This document shows, piece by piece, positions 10,640 through 21,003 of a stretch of 64,000 nt of DNA; the stretch's first letter is position 1, and every line of letters starts with the position of its first letter. Source of the stretch: Thereva unica (taxonomy: Eukaryota; Arthropoda; Insecta; Diptera; Therevidae); assembly GCA_949987705.1 (NCBI GenBank), contig OX465281.1, forward strand, positions 164,500,393 to 164,564,392, read 5' to 3'. The notes under the pieces were generated by a model, which saw nothing but the letters and a program-made list of their open reading frames with translations, was not told the origin of the DNA and did no database searches. The position numbers and the translations under genes are program-made.

Positions 10640-13600
10640 TTATTCTACATCCATTATACTATAATGGCCCCACGGTAACGTGTCGTAGGAATTCGATACT
10701 AAATATCTCTTATCGTCGTGAGGACTGAGCGCAATTTTTGATTGAGTGATGGTGCTTACTTCATGCTTTTTCGATTGTATTAAATTTTGGCTAACTATTT
10801 TCTCGGCATTATTATTCAAACAGTCTACATAATCATCAAAAGTTAATCTATTTTTAACAATATTTCTTTTTACACCCTTCGATTTTTTAGTTTTATCCTC
10901 ACCCTCTACACGGATCGCGTACATCTTTGATCTTAGTCCAACAAACTCAGTCATTATGCGACCATTATTTTCATCCTTCATGAGACCCAGCACTTTTTTA
11001 TTTACTCGAGGGATGCCCCAGATGTTATTGAGAGGATAGTCACTTGTGTCAAAATGAGTATGGCAATCATGTTTAATTATATCATATAAATCGGGGTAGG
11101 TAATTTCATAAATAAGAGAATCTGTATCAGTATAGCAAACTGCACAGTCGGAATTAAATTGGGGGATCATATAGTTGTAATGAAAATCATAAATTGTAGT
11201 CTTTGCCAAGTCGAGAATGCACATACCCACATAAATTGGTTTATTGAAATAAATCTCAGTCTTATTAAGTTCGATGGCTACCAGATTCTCATTGAAAATT
11301 GTCGATGTCTTGAATTCGGGTTTGGATATAAGAGCTTCGGCACCGTATCGCCCCAACCACTTGGTTACTAGCTTAACAATGCTATGCTTCCTAACATTCT
11401 CCATAGTCTTCCCGAAAACTGCATTATTCATAAGTTTAAAGAGATTTTTCTCAAAATCAGTTTTAGCTAATGCTCTAAGGCAGGTGTTTAGGTCAATATA
11501 AGACTTGAGCCATGCAGACTGATTGAATTGAAGAATTTTATGAATTTTTGTTAATTTTAATCCATGACGGAGAGCTTGTTTCAAATTTTTATAATGTAAA
11601 ACATATTTGGTTTTGTTGTACAGTGTAGCCATTAGTTTATTTTGTTTTGAACCAGAAGGCGCTCTATGTTCAGGGCAAAATGGTAAATGTTTATGAAGAT
11701 CATGAATTTCTTGGGGATACTCTAAATCTACCTCCAGAATGTAGCCTGTGGGTGAGTCGTCGAGCACATCATCAATCTGAAAGTTGTATACATTTTCCAC
11801 CCACTTGAAGCCACTGTGAGGTAGAAGTTGTGACATTGCCCAACCATATTGGTTATTAATATCATAATATTGTATAAATTTTGAAGGTTGGGAGCGATCG
11901 TAGTCGCCCATATAATATTTATTATTTGCTTTGGAATAACGTTTTGAGCATTGACTTAGGCCGCCCCGAATTCCACGCTCAACAAACATGAGCATATCTA
12001 TATCAGTTAATAACTCTAAAGTAACTCCAGTATGTTTGAGCATCGCATCCCAAGTATAACCTGGTAGAGTAAAGTAATGAGCGGGATCAAGTCCATAAGT
12101 TTTGTAGCAGCTTGCACGGAATTGTTCAAAAACATCAGCTAACAATAAAATATCTATCTTTAAATATAAATCGGAGTATTCACCCAAATTATTTAAATTA
12201 AATTCATGCCAAACTTTACAGGCGTGTGCATAATCTTTCTCACTAATATCACAATCATTTAACCTATTATAAAATTTAGAAATGGGAGGTAAAGAAATTT
12301 CTAAAAATCTATCTTTAGAGTCGAAGTAATCGTAGGGATATACGCCTTTACGTGTTAATAGATAGAATTGATTTTCAGATAAATTTTGAAATTGAGCTTT
12401 TAAAACTGGAAAAGAACTTAAATGTGAGGACAGAGTATCTAAGCTACTGGCCATAAAGCGAAAAGAGTCTATAAATCGAAATTTAATTGGAGATCCATCT
12501 AAATGTTTTGTAAAAGAAATATATCTCTCTTTATTTATAGGCAGGAGATCAACGCGGCCTTGGATATCAGAAGCTATATTTTTAATAATGAAATGGGAAT
12601 CGTAGCCGCTAAGATTGTGGAAAATTACGGGCACGGTGTGACTATCTTGAAAATTTATATTACATCCTTCATGGGCTGGGCCTCGGTACATACCTGTTAG
12701 GTGGCAGTGATCGCGAACCTTTTTATCATCCCCAGTAAATGGTTTCTCACATATATGACAGAGAGTGGCAGCCTGAAAGAACTCCATTTCATCAGATGTC
12801 ATCTGGTCCATCGGTAGAGGGCAAAGAAAAATGGATTCTAAATTTTCAGCGAATTGATTCAACTCGCGCACAAACCACTCAATACAATCCTCGCCACGAT
12901 AAGATTTGAAAAACGATTGCGTGGGGTTATATGAACATTTAACATAAAACCCTATACTACATGGCACATGATTTTGAATATCGTCCTTTTCATTACTATC
13001 TAATAAAAGACATTCTAAGTCCGCGTAAATAATAAACGGCGCTTCTATCTTATTTCTAAAATTCTTAAATCTAAGCTCCTTCTGGGCCTCTGTTGGTAAC
13101 CGGATTCTACAGTTGTTGAGTTCCTTGCAGTCCTCCAAGTGACGTTCTAGTGCAGCTGATGAATAAAAGTAGTGAAGACAGCGATCGCAAAAGTATTTTT
13201 GATGAGCATTTTTCGACAACTGTGATGATAGCAGCCGAGAGAGGTTCTTGATCCAAACGAAATGGTATTTGATGGGTTCTTCATCTTCATTGTAGATATA
13301 CTTGTTCTTATCCACCTCATCACAGTATTTATTTTGTATCATAAGTAAATTTACATGTTTTTCCTTCTTTTCCTTGGTTAAATACGTTGGTAGAACTTTA
13401 AAATTATCTTTTTTAATCTTCATCAGAATGTATACGTTCACCGATAGATTATTTTGTTTCTCGAATCGGGGAATCTGCTTAATTGTCATCGGAAATTTAA
13501 TGTCTCCTAGGTTCAAAACGTGGGAATATTGCGGGTACTGTGTTACACGATGTGCAGCTCTCTCAACTGGATGCAAAGCTGATACTACCGCCCAGGCGAA

Positions 13601-14389
13601 ACAAGCATTGTCTTCGTTTTTCACATTGATGCAGGCCTCTTTGCGCTTAATTTGTTGCGGCAGCTCAATATAAGAGGATCCTAGTTGAGGCGTGAATTTA
13701 TTAATGTTAACGGCTAGGTTGATGATTGCGGATAAAGCCCAGCCACTATCCTGTTCCTGGAATTCTTCCAGTTTTCTTAATATTGGTTCCTCAACAATCT
13801 GTTTGAACCAGGTGTTAATGTCGGTATCTCTGTATATGGGCACGTTCTTCGTATTCATGTATTTTAACTCAAATAACTCCGCATCAGCCTTTATAGTTTT
13901 AAATTCACCGCAAAATACTGCGTTGACCTTGATTTTAGCTTCTTTCTTCAATTCATTATTGATACGACGCCTGAAAAGTCCAATGCAATCATGTAGGAAC
14001 TCCTTTGGCTCTTTATGCTTTAGGTTGATAATAGCGCCTGTCCTAATGCGACCATTGAAAGCAGATTGCACATCTTCCCATTTGACTCTTTTTGAAGCCC
14101 AGTTGGTTCGTTTTGATAAGCCAGCTCCTGTCACTAACCGCAACTGCTTCAATTGGGTCCGGTATCTTTGTAAGAGGCTAATCCCATTACCTAAGTGATG
14201 ACGTTCACTAGTTGTTGATGCGTTCTTTAAAGCATTTTTTAAAAATCTTAGATTTTTACTACAATCTTTAACGCCTTGTTCAATTAATCCCCAGTTATTT
14301 TGAGCTTTTGCAAATGCTGCCTTGGCACTTTCAACAAAATTTTTCACTGCACTTTCCATATTATTTCCTATTGGCCTTGCTTTTTCCAC
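10640..14389 (-). CDS. Protein-primed type DNA polymerase B (Polinton/adintovirus-like)
   Basis: 1249 residues, uninterrupted. Order: lysine-rich N-terminal region (1-250); a region with NACFAW near 261-266 and YHFVWI near 375-380; zinc finger C401, C404, H417, C421; exonuclease Exo I YADLE 455-459; a treble-clef nuclease-like insert C544, C547, DHCH 560-563, CN 576-577 that matches the endonuclease VII pattern; Exo II HNLSGYDSH 591-599; Exo III YSDLYLKID 738-746; polymerase motif A YDINNQYGW near 842-850; motif B KLMNNAVFGK 985-994; motif C YTDTDS 1086-1091. All catalytic acids are present. This domain set is known for family-B polymerases of Polinton/Maverick elements and related viruses that start replication from a terminal protein. 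No integrase, ATPase, protease or capsid gene lies within this window, so it is a lone polymerase gene, a reduced element, or the edge of a larger one. Confidence 0.93.
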   Translation of the reverse strand: MEKARPIGNNMESAVKNFVESAKAAFAKAQNNWGLIEQGVKDCSKNLRFLKNALKNASTTSERHHLGNGISLLQRYRTQLKQLRLVTGAGLSKRTNWASKRVKWEDVQSAFNGRIRTGAIINLKHKEPKEFLHDCIGLFRRRINNELKKEAKIKVNAVFCGEFKTIKADAELFELKYMNTKNVPIYRDTDINTWFKQIVEEPILRKLEEFQEQDSGWALSAIINLAVNINKFTPQLGSSYIELPQQIKRKEACINVKNEDNACFAWAVVSALHPVERAAHRVTQYPQYSHVLNLGDIKFPMTIKQIPRFEKQNNLSVNVYILMKIKKDNFKVLPTYLTKEKKEKHVNLLMIQNKYCDEVDKNKYIYNEDEEPIKYHFVWIKNLSRLLSSQLSKNAHQKYFCDRCLHYFYSSAALERHLEDCKELNNCRIRLPTEAQKELRFKNFRNKIEAPFIIYADLECLLLDSNEKDDIQNHVPCSIGFYVKCSYNPTQSFFKSYRGEDCIEWFVRELNQFAENLESIFLCPLPMDQMTSDEMEFFQAATLCHICEKPFTGDDKKVRDHCHLTGMYRGPAHEGCNINFQDSHTVPVIFHNLSGYDSHFIIKNIASDIQGRVDLLPINKERYISFTKHLDGSPIKFRFIDSFRFMASSLDTLSSHLSSFPVLKAQFQNLSENQFYLLTRKGVYPYDYFDSKDRFLEISLPPISKFYNRLNDCDISEKDYAHACKVWHEFNLNNLGEYSDLYLKIDILLLADVFEQFRASCYKTYGLDPAHYFTLPGYTWDAMLKHTGVTLELLTDIDMLMFVERGIRGGLSQCSKRYSKANNKYYMGDYDRSQPSKFIQYYDINNQYGWAMSQLLPHSGFKWVENVYNFQIDDVLDDSPTGYILEVDLEYPQEIHDLHKHLPFCPEHRAPSGSKQNKLMATLYNKTKYVLHYKNLKQALRHGLKLTKIHKILQFNQSAWLKSYIDLNTCLRALAKTDFEKNLFKLMNNAVFGKTMENVRKHSIVKLVTKWLGRYGAEALISKPEFKTSTIFNENLVAIELNKTEIYFNKPIYVGMCILDLAKTTIYDFHYNYMIPQFNSDCAVCYTDTDSLIYEITYPDLYDIIKHDCHTHFDTSDYPLNNIWGIPRVNKKVLGLMKDENNGRIMTEFVGLRSKMYAIRVEGEDKTKKSKGVKRNIVKNRLTFDDYVDCLNNNAEKIVSQNLIQSKKHEVSTITQSKIALSPHDDKRYLVSNSYDTLPWGHYSIMDVE

Positions 14390-16060
14390 AAAGAAAATAT
14401 TTTATATGAAATTATTACGAAATTCCTTTGCCGTTGTCTCTTGTCTCTATGACTGACAGGTGAAGAATGAACTACTTGACTATTTTTACTCCTTTTATAC
14501 TTTTTGTTATGCAAAAATGCTGCTATGATTTTTCTAAATGGTTTGCGTGATTTAATTCAAGACATGTTTAAAGAATTAGACTTGGTTAATAGTAATTCGA
14601 CATCATAAAGATCAAAATAATTTTAATAGGTCCGTTTTACCAGGCTGATAACAGGTATTCATAAACGCATTCAGTAAAAACCAATTTTTCCTCCAGCAAA
14701 AGACACTTTATTCTACTGAACACTAAAGCTTTAGTGCTTGTAGCAATGTTAATATGTATATATGAGGTACCCTTCGAGTATATGTTTAAATGTTATGCAC
14801 ATAGCGGACTTTGCAACAACTAAAAAAACCTGCTGACTCAATCAATTTACTTAGTTGCCGATTTTGTTTTACCATATCTTTTGCGGCCTCTTTGCTACTG
14901 TGATCAAAAGCGCAATTGTGCGGTGTGTTTCTGACTTTTCTTTAACTGTGTTCCTGTTACTTTGCTTTAAGATTCACTGGCACATCTCGTAATTATTTTG
15001 CTTTTGATGCTTTTATTTGTTTTCGCATAACATTTTTTATTAAAAATAATATCATCAATTGCTTTTAATAATAAAAAATATAGGATGGTTGGTTTTAATA
15101 TTTCTGCTACACTACTAAAATATGTTCCTCTTCTATCCTATTCTTTTACATTATATAAATTAGCACAGCTAGTGTGAGAAAAATGTGTTTTTTACCGGAC
15201 AACAGCAAAAGCAGTTTATTTTTGGAGTGTTATTTACTATTAATCTCTATCTATTGGTTACACCTAATTAAGAAATTTCATTCTTAGATGAAACAATGTA
15301 AATTTTTTTCTAGCTAACAGATACGCATGTGCAAAAGATTTTAATATACTTAGAAACCTTTCTCGAGTATATGTAAAAACACATAAATTATAATTCCAAT
15401 GGGCATCTTCCGACTAGGCAGGGGTTTCCTATATAAAAAAGGAGCAAGTTGTCTACTGATATGAACGAAAAGTTTTTACAAAAGCTATGCACTCTAGCAG
15501 ATTTTGTTGCAAGTAAAAAAAAGATATCTGACAAAAACAATTTGCTTGGCTGCTTCCACCGAGAGTATTTGTTATTTGTTTTTTCTTATACCAGATGCGA
15601 TCAAGATCTGGCTGCGATCCACTTGCATAAACTACAATTTGCGTTGGCTGCGCCCTGCACTTGAGCGATTCTTATTTGATCTGGCTGTGCTCTTGTCGAA
15701 AGCTTTTGTAAGAAAGAAGCGAAGAAGGCGACAAAGAGAATCTAGATAAAGAAATGCGCACGAATGCATTGAAATGCATGAGGTAGCTTTTGCCCGATTG
15801 TTTTTTTTATGCCGGCTGACGCGCTTTAACCAAAACAAGTTGAGTAGAAAAAGCACTCGAGTATTTGCGTGCAATTATGCATGAATTCCTGTTACTTTCG
15901 CTGCTTTTACAGGCACTTTGTTCTGTAACTTCGTTTTTAAAAAATGCTTTTGATGATTTTTTTTGTTACGTAACAAACAATTAACAATTAATGCTCGTAA
16001 AAAAAAAATGTTTAGCAAAAAAAAAATAATAATAATAATATCTTATTCCTATGATGGGTG
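14390..16060. repeat. 5' flank of polymerase gene with diverged direct copies of its 3' flank
   Basis: 15429-15505 matches 9466-9545 in the same orientation (shared CTATATAAAAAAGGAG then TGTCTACTGATATGAACGAA). 15892-16060 matches 9820-9990 (shared CCTGTTACTTTCGCTGCTTT). A weaker copy of the latter starts at about 14950. Thus the polymerase gene is bounded by direct, not inverted, diverged repeats. No credible gene was seen; short frames near 15449-15749 lie inside these repeats. Confidence 0.65.
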
Positions 16061-17340
16061 TTTCTCACCAAAGTGGTAAAATCGCTGTCCTTGGCAAATA
16101 TTACGTAAACTATGGCGAGAAATATTTATATTTCTGCAAATTTCAATTTATAACTATCTAAACTATAGTATACAATATAGAAAATATCTCACTTAAAAAC
16201 CTATATGGTTTAAATAACGTATTTTTTAGGTCTAAAAACAGTCCCCTGGCCGGTCACCAAACCAAAATATTTTCTATTGAGTTCAATAATTGAACTAATA
16301 TTTTAAAAACAATTAACTTAACACAATTTAATCAATATGAAATGATATGCTATTAGACTCTAATATCAATTTATTTAAACTATTTTATGATTAGTTTAAT
16401 TTAACCTAAAGTTGGTCCCCGAATTTCATGAACAGTCCCCTGCCCAAGGTTTCGAGTGACGCATCAGGCCATCTACAGTAAAGACAGACTTGTTAATGGG
16501 CGTAACGAAACGTGAACGACATGAAGTTAGCTTTGTTACCCCCAAAAGTAGCTATACCTCATTTTGTTTAGTGTTACAAGAGTTAGAGAAGCACATGCGC
16601 GCATCGGTACGCAACATTCGACAGTCCCCTAGTAAGTGTTATTTTTCTTTTTTTAAAGTGTTCCAGTTTTCTCTATTGTGCATCGTTTTAAATAAGATGG
16701 CTTATATTGTTTCTATAAAACAAAATAAAGTCATAATGAAGGAATTTTATGGTACCGTAACAATTACACAAATTAAACAGTCCCCTGCCAACAGTCCCCG
16801 GTCAACAGTCCCCCGCTACATACAGAAACAGGAGACTGTTTCATTTATTAGGGGACTATTATTGTACTTTTGCCTTTATTTTAGGTCTATAACCATCTTT
16901 TAATTATGGCGCGAGAAAGAAGAAAGTGTCTAAGGAAGAAATAAAAGTTCACAAGTTTACTTGGAACCACACAGAGAACTTGGAACTACCAAAGAAGACT
17001 GTTTTATTTTTATATATATGCGTCATGAGGAATGTTTTTAAAGTATATATACTACTAATAAATGCTCATTTCACTTATATATACAATCCTCTGACATATG
17101 CAACAGTCCTCTGACATATGAATTTTTTAAATTTACTCAATAAGTCCTAAAATAAAACAAATATATTTGGGTCCCTTACTGTTTATTATCCACCAGATAG
17201 ATATCTATTTAATTGTATATTTTTTTTTCATATTCACTTAAAAAAGTTACTGGGACAGATTTCTTGCAAAAATTTACCAGTTTACAGAGAAACACCCTGA
17301 TAAGGACCAGAAAATAAAACCAGCTTTATTTCGGAAGAAT
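16061..17340. other. Unassigned region with a clustered ACAGTCCCC motif
   Basis: The 9-mer ACAGTCCCC occurs at about 16238, 16432, 16621, 16777, 16791 and 16805, with related AGTCCTC units near 17105 and reverse-complement relatives near 16833. A 137-codon frame at 16490-16903 spans several copies but shows no recognisable domain. An 18-bp tandem duplication around CTCTGACATATG lies at about 17087-17120. Confidence 0.5.
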
Positions 17341-17351
17341 TTGCAAGATAG

Positions 17352-17540
17352 GCTTACGCACACATACACACACACATATACACACATACACACGCACTCA
17401 ATCTAGGCCCAGCCGAGGACCCCGCCGCAGCCCCAGCCGAGGCCGCCGCCCCCGCTGGGACCCAAGCCACAGACCCTGGCCCAGCATCACACACACATTC
17501 ACACACACTCACACACATACACACACACATTCGTACATGA
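17352..17540. repeat. CA/CACACATA microsatellite split by a GC-rich block
   Basis: CA-rich repeats at about 17352-17398 and 17488-17533 flank a GC-rich stretch at about 17405-17485 rich in GCCCCAGCCGAGG and CCGCC units. Simple-sequence DNA; the reading frame it opens on the minus strand is spurious. Confidence 0.85.
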
Positions 17541-17669
17541 TCATGTGACGTCACAAACCAATTGGCACAGCTAAGAAAATCCAAGATGGCGAAAAAGGTG
17601 AATCTAGGGGTTATATGTAAAACCCCATGTAAAATTGTTCCCGAACCGGCATAGCATATCTACTGAAGT

Positions 17670-18269
17670 GTAGAGGGCTTCCTTTAACCTCAATTTCAAG
17701 CATTTAAAATAACTTCTTCGGAAGCGTGCAAAAATAAAATGCACTTAGCACAAATTTACAAAAAAAAAACTTCCATTTAATTTCCAAAGGGGGAGAACAG
17801 AATTATCACAAATTTAATTCCACAAGGAAAAAGATTTTCGTTGAACTTAATCACCATATTAATTTTTCAAAAAAAGGAGAAAGCTTCCGTCTAACGAGAT
17901 CGCGTCCACACCAGACTTCCCAATCACTTCTCTCTCGATTTTTCTTTCCCATCGCTCGACCAGGCGATTTTTCGAAAACGGCAAAAACGAGTCCCGTTAT
18001 CCCGCATTCCTGATGCGTATTCTCTTGTGCATTGTTTCATGTTTGCTTGTGTGTGTTTTAAATTGAGTTATTGATATCGAGATTGATGTTCGCTATTTTA
18101 TGGTTTGTTTGTGAACGAATATTAAAGAGATTTGTGGCTGTCGGATTTGATGATTGTATGTATGTTGGTACGCATTTTTGGAAAAGGAATTATTGCAAGT
18201 GGGTTGCAATGAATTGACTCACCGACAATGCCGGGTTGCCATTTAATATACGGGTTAAATTTGCTTAGA
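17670..18269. repeat. 600-bp direct repeat, copy 1
   Basis: Nearly identical to 25389-25984 in the same orientation, beginning GTAGAGGGCTTCC and ending TTGCTTAGA. The copies lie about 7.7 kb apart, start to start. They could be LTRs of a decayed element that contains the gag remnant at 19716-20423, but the ends are not TG...CA and no primer site is evident. Confidence 0.85.
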
Positions 18270-19140
18270 GAAGAAAAATTTTGTGGTAGGCAACGGTGTT
18301 AGTGCCTTTGTATTATTTTTGGTTGTCTTTCCGTATGGCGACCGTTACAAATTTTATTCTAATCACAATTTCTACGTTTCTTCTTACATATTTTTCTGTT
18401 TATATCTAAATTAATTTATAACTTTTATCTAAATCCGTTTACTATTTTTTCGGTTCCTCTTTTTGTTTTTGTCACCTCGCGTTTATTTCATTTATTATTA
18501 ATTTAACTATTTTTAATAGAATAAACAAAAACTAATTGTATATAATTCACGACATGTTGAATTCCGTGAGAATCAAAAGAACACGAGGGTCCTTAACCAT
18601 CGAAAACACAACAGAACAACTAAAAACTCCGCTAATTAAAATTTTTCGACGCGCCCGCCGCCGATCGTAGTTAGAACAACACTTTAAAATTCGGGACGCG
18701 CCCGCCGCGGTCAAGGGTTTAGACAACACTTCAATTATTAATTTTTTTCCGTTACCGGGCCCGGGCGTGGTTTGGAAAAAAGGAAAAACTATTCCCACGC
18801 CGCAAGGAAAAAGCTGCCGATCTCAGCAGAAAACAGATTTTCTTACCGCCCGAGTGTGCAGCAAGCAGACAGATTCGAGCTAAAACCTGACACCTGATTC
18901 TGATAAGAATAATTTTTATGTTGATCCACGGTGTTTATCACCGTGGATTTCTACAAAATTATTGCAAGGGAAAAATGTGCAATATTGCATTTGAGTTTCC
19001 CGTGTGATAATTTTTTAATGAAGGTTAGGAATTTAAAAATGAAATATAATCTGATAGTTTGAATTTTGGAACGGTTATGATTATTAATTTTTGAATCGGT
19101 TTTTATTTTTTGTTTTTTTGTTTATAACACCATGTTGCAC
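18270..19140. other. Unassigned region with GC-rich tandem pair and hairpin
   Basis: Two tandem units of about 60 bp at 18645-18740 share CGCGCCCGCCG and AGACAACAC/AGAACAACAC. A perfect 10-bp stem with a 5-nt loop (ATCCACGGTG / CACCGTGGAT) lies at about 18922-18947. No gene recognised. Confidence 0.5.
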
Positions 19141-19142
19141 AT

Positions 19143-19318
19143 ACGGGAATCTGATCACCGATCCTAAAGGCTTCTTGGAGCGATGGGAAAAGCACTTTCA
19201 TGAATTGCTAAATGGCGAGCTAACTGAGGATTCGGAGGCTCCACCAATATCTGATGACAATGCTATGCTGCCGCCACCAAGCATAGAAGAAGTTATCAGA
19301 GCAATTGTTGTATATAAT
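19143..19318 (+). pseudogene. Short LINE (RTE-like) fragment
   Basis: Encodes about 55 residues including a DPKGFLERWEKHFHELLN block, typical of the linker between endonuclease and reverse transcriptase in RTE-type LINEs. It starts and ends abruptly in AT-rich DNA, so it is a truncated relic. Confidence 0.6.
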
Positions 19319-19640
19319 AACAACACTCTTTTTACTTATTTTTTGTTGTTTAAATTTTCATATATCACTGGGGTTTTTTTTCTTTATTTACTGAATGATT
19401 TCACAATAATTGTTATAATAAAAAAAACAACACTCACAATAATTATTTTTTAGCACAATTCTTTTTTATTTTTTCTTAGCGGTAACAAACAACAAAAAAG
19501 CGTATTAAAAATAGATATTTTAATTTATCATTATTTAGTTATTACTTTTATTTTGTTTTTTATATTTACTAGTCACAGCAAAAAAATTGTTTTTTACTTT
19601 TATTTATTAATTTTAAATTTTTTTTATCTGTTTTTTAACT
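19319..19640. other. AT-rich low-complexity stretch
   Basis: T-rich sequence with several ATTATTGT and AACAACA blocks. No gene or clear repeat family was recognised. Confidence 0.5.
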
Positions 19641-19715
19641 TAATGAGTTTTGTACTGGCAGCCGCCACGGTGCCAGCGTGACCACCACCGACCGGGTTTT
19701 TTTAAATTATTTTTA

Positions 19716-20423
19716 TTAATTATGATGCGCCGAAAGTGCCAACATTTTGGCGGCGTATACATCGTAAGACTGACCCAATTGTTTGGTCTCCAAGAGTTTT
19801 TTAATAATCTGGTAGTCGGTTTCACGCCCTCCGAATTGATCGAGCAGACAAGTTTTGAATTCAGACCACATAGGATTAGGATGATGTCGTCGGAATTGGG
19901 TCCAATACCAATCTTCTGCGGGTCCTGATAAAAGAGCGACAATGTTTCGGGTTAGTTCCGAGTTTAAGATTTGCTCATCTCGAGCTCTAGCTTCGATTCG
20001 GTAAAGAAATTCCTCGGCAAAGATTTCTCCCGGCCGACCTGAAAACTTAATGTTCCAGCCTAAAACAGGGGATTTCCGCTTAAAGGAGGGCCCTGATCGA
20101 TCATACTGTAAGCTAGGGCGGTCACCTACGCTGGAGGTGCGGTGGGGGATTCCAGCTTGGTCTGGCTCGATGGAAGCAGAACTAGGGCGGTTCAGTGATG
20201 ATGGTTCTCCCAGGCTGGCTCGGTTTGGGCGTAGTTGTGACTGTTCGTAACGATCTTGCATTCTGCTCAGTTCTTGTTTCAGACTTGCCACTTGTTCGAT
20301 CAGAGCCTCCAATGGGGCATCATGATCAGGCTCACCGGACTCTGCACAAGGCCGAGCTTCCTCAGATGGTTCACCGTCGTCCGAGGGTGGAGCAGTATTT
20401 GCCCCTGAGCGTGTAGTAGGCAT
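19716..20423 (-). CDS. Gag-like protein fragment of a gypsy element
   Basis: 235 residues. An acidic N-terminus is followed by a coiled-coil-like stretch (about 40-65), a basic/serine-rich linker, and a retrotransposon-gag capsid region (about 125-235) with ALLSGPAEDWYW and a DQFGG motif. The C-terminal capsid end, zinc knuckle and all of pol are missing: past 19716 the sequence becomes AT-rich and non-coding. It is a truncated relic of a gypsy family different from Gypsy-1 and Gypsy-2. It may belong with the 600-bp direct repeats on each side. Confidence 0.75.
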   Translation of the reverse strand: MPTTRSGANTAPPSDDGEPSEEARPCAESGEPDHDAPLEALIEQVASLKQELSRMQDRYEQSQLRPNRASLGEPSSLNRPSSASIEPDQAGIPHRTSSVGDRPSLQYDRSGPSFKRKSPVLGWNIKFSGRPGEIFAEEFLYRIEARARDEQILNSELTRNIVALLSGPAEDWYWTQFRRHHPNPMWSEFKTCLLDQFGGRETDYQIIKKLLETKQLGQSYDVYAAKMLALSAHHN

Positions 20424-21003
20424 AATGAAAGACGTAGGCTACTATGTCACGGGGGAAAGTGGCCTCGACCTCAAGCCGGTAATGGTAACTCGGAAGGGAG
20501 AAGTATTGAACTTATTGAACGAAGAGTGTGTACTTTGGTAAAGCCCGCAACCGTTAATGAACACTACTCAGTCCTGTGATAGTTTGGCCAAATTACTGAA
20601 GGTATAAATATTATGCGAAACCTACCGAGTTGGACATCCTTGGTGATTTGATGTGTTATTATTACGAAAATATATATGGGGTTAAATTGATATCCAAAGT
20701 GTACAAAGAAAAATTTAAAACCAATCAGCCTTACCTCTTAATCCCCCAACATTTACCGTCATTTTATTATTTGTATAAGTAGGTACAGTAAATATTTACT
20801 GCCTCAGAGAAAATTAAATAAGTATTTTAAATTGTATAAAAAAATGAAAGCATATAATGGCAAACAAACTTTTCATTTATGGACGAACATAATAATAAAG
20901 TATTTTGAGAGAAAGCTATAGAAATTAAACATTGCCGTTATTTTAAAGTAAGTATTCTCAATTTCGTTTATTTAAAAAAATATTATATATTTTTTTTTTC
21001 ATT
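20424..21003. other. Non-coding, probable leader of the gag fragment
   Basis: The part adjacent to 20423 is moderately GC-rich and may be the 5' leader of the gag remnant. No LTR or primer site recognised. The rest is AT-rich. Confidence 0.4.

Larger units (their letters stand above)
1..10710. repeat. Giant inverted repeat (palindrome) with 29-nt spacer
   Basis: Base 1 pairs with base 10710 and the arms meet at 8714/8744, leaving a 29-nt spacer (8715-8743). Without the 6.8-kb retrotransposon in the left arm, each arm is about 1.9 kb. The arms match almost base for base but are not identical. Differences include the sequence around the conserved stem near 224 and 10481, the C/A change near 517, and a 10-bp minisatellite about 95 bp longer in the right arm. 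These differences, and the one-sided insertion, argue against a simple sequencing hairpin artefact. The left arm is cut by the window edge, so the true length is unknown. The arms include the 3' end of a polymerase gene on both sides. Confidence 0.95.

Noticed and set aside
1..10710. Sequencing hairpin or assembly artefact explaining the palindrome
   Set aside because: Arms differ at several bases and in minisatellite length, and only one arm has the 6.8-kb insertion with its own target duplication. Not fully excluded without reads.
16490..16903. 137-codon frame as a host gene
   Set aside because: No domain, spans several ACAGTCCCC copies, and composition matches non-coding flanks.
17354..17584. 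Minus-strand frame with Cys/Val repeats and an Ala-rich middle
   Set aside because: Translation of CA microsatellite and GC-rich simple sequence.
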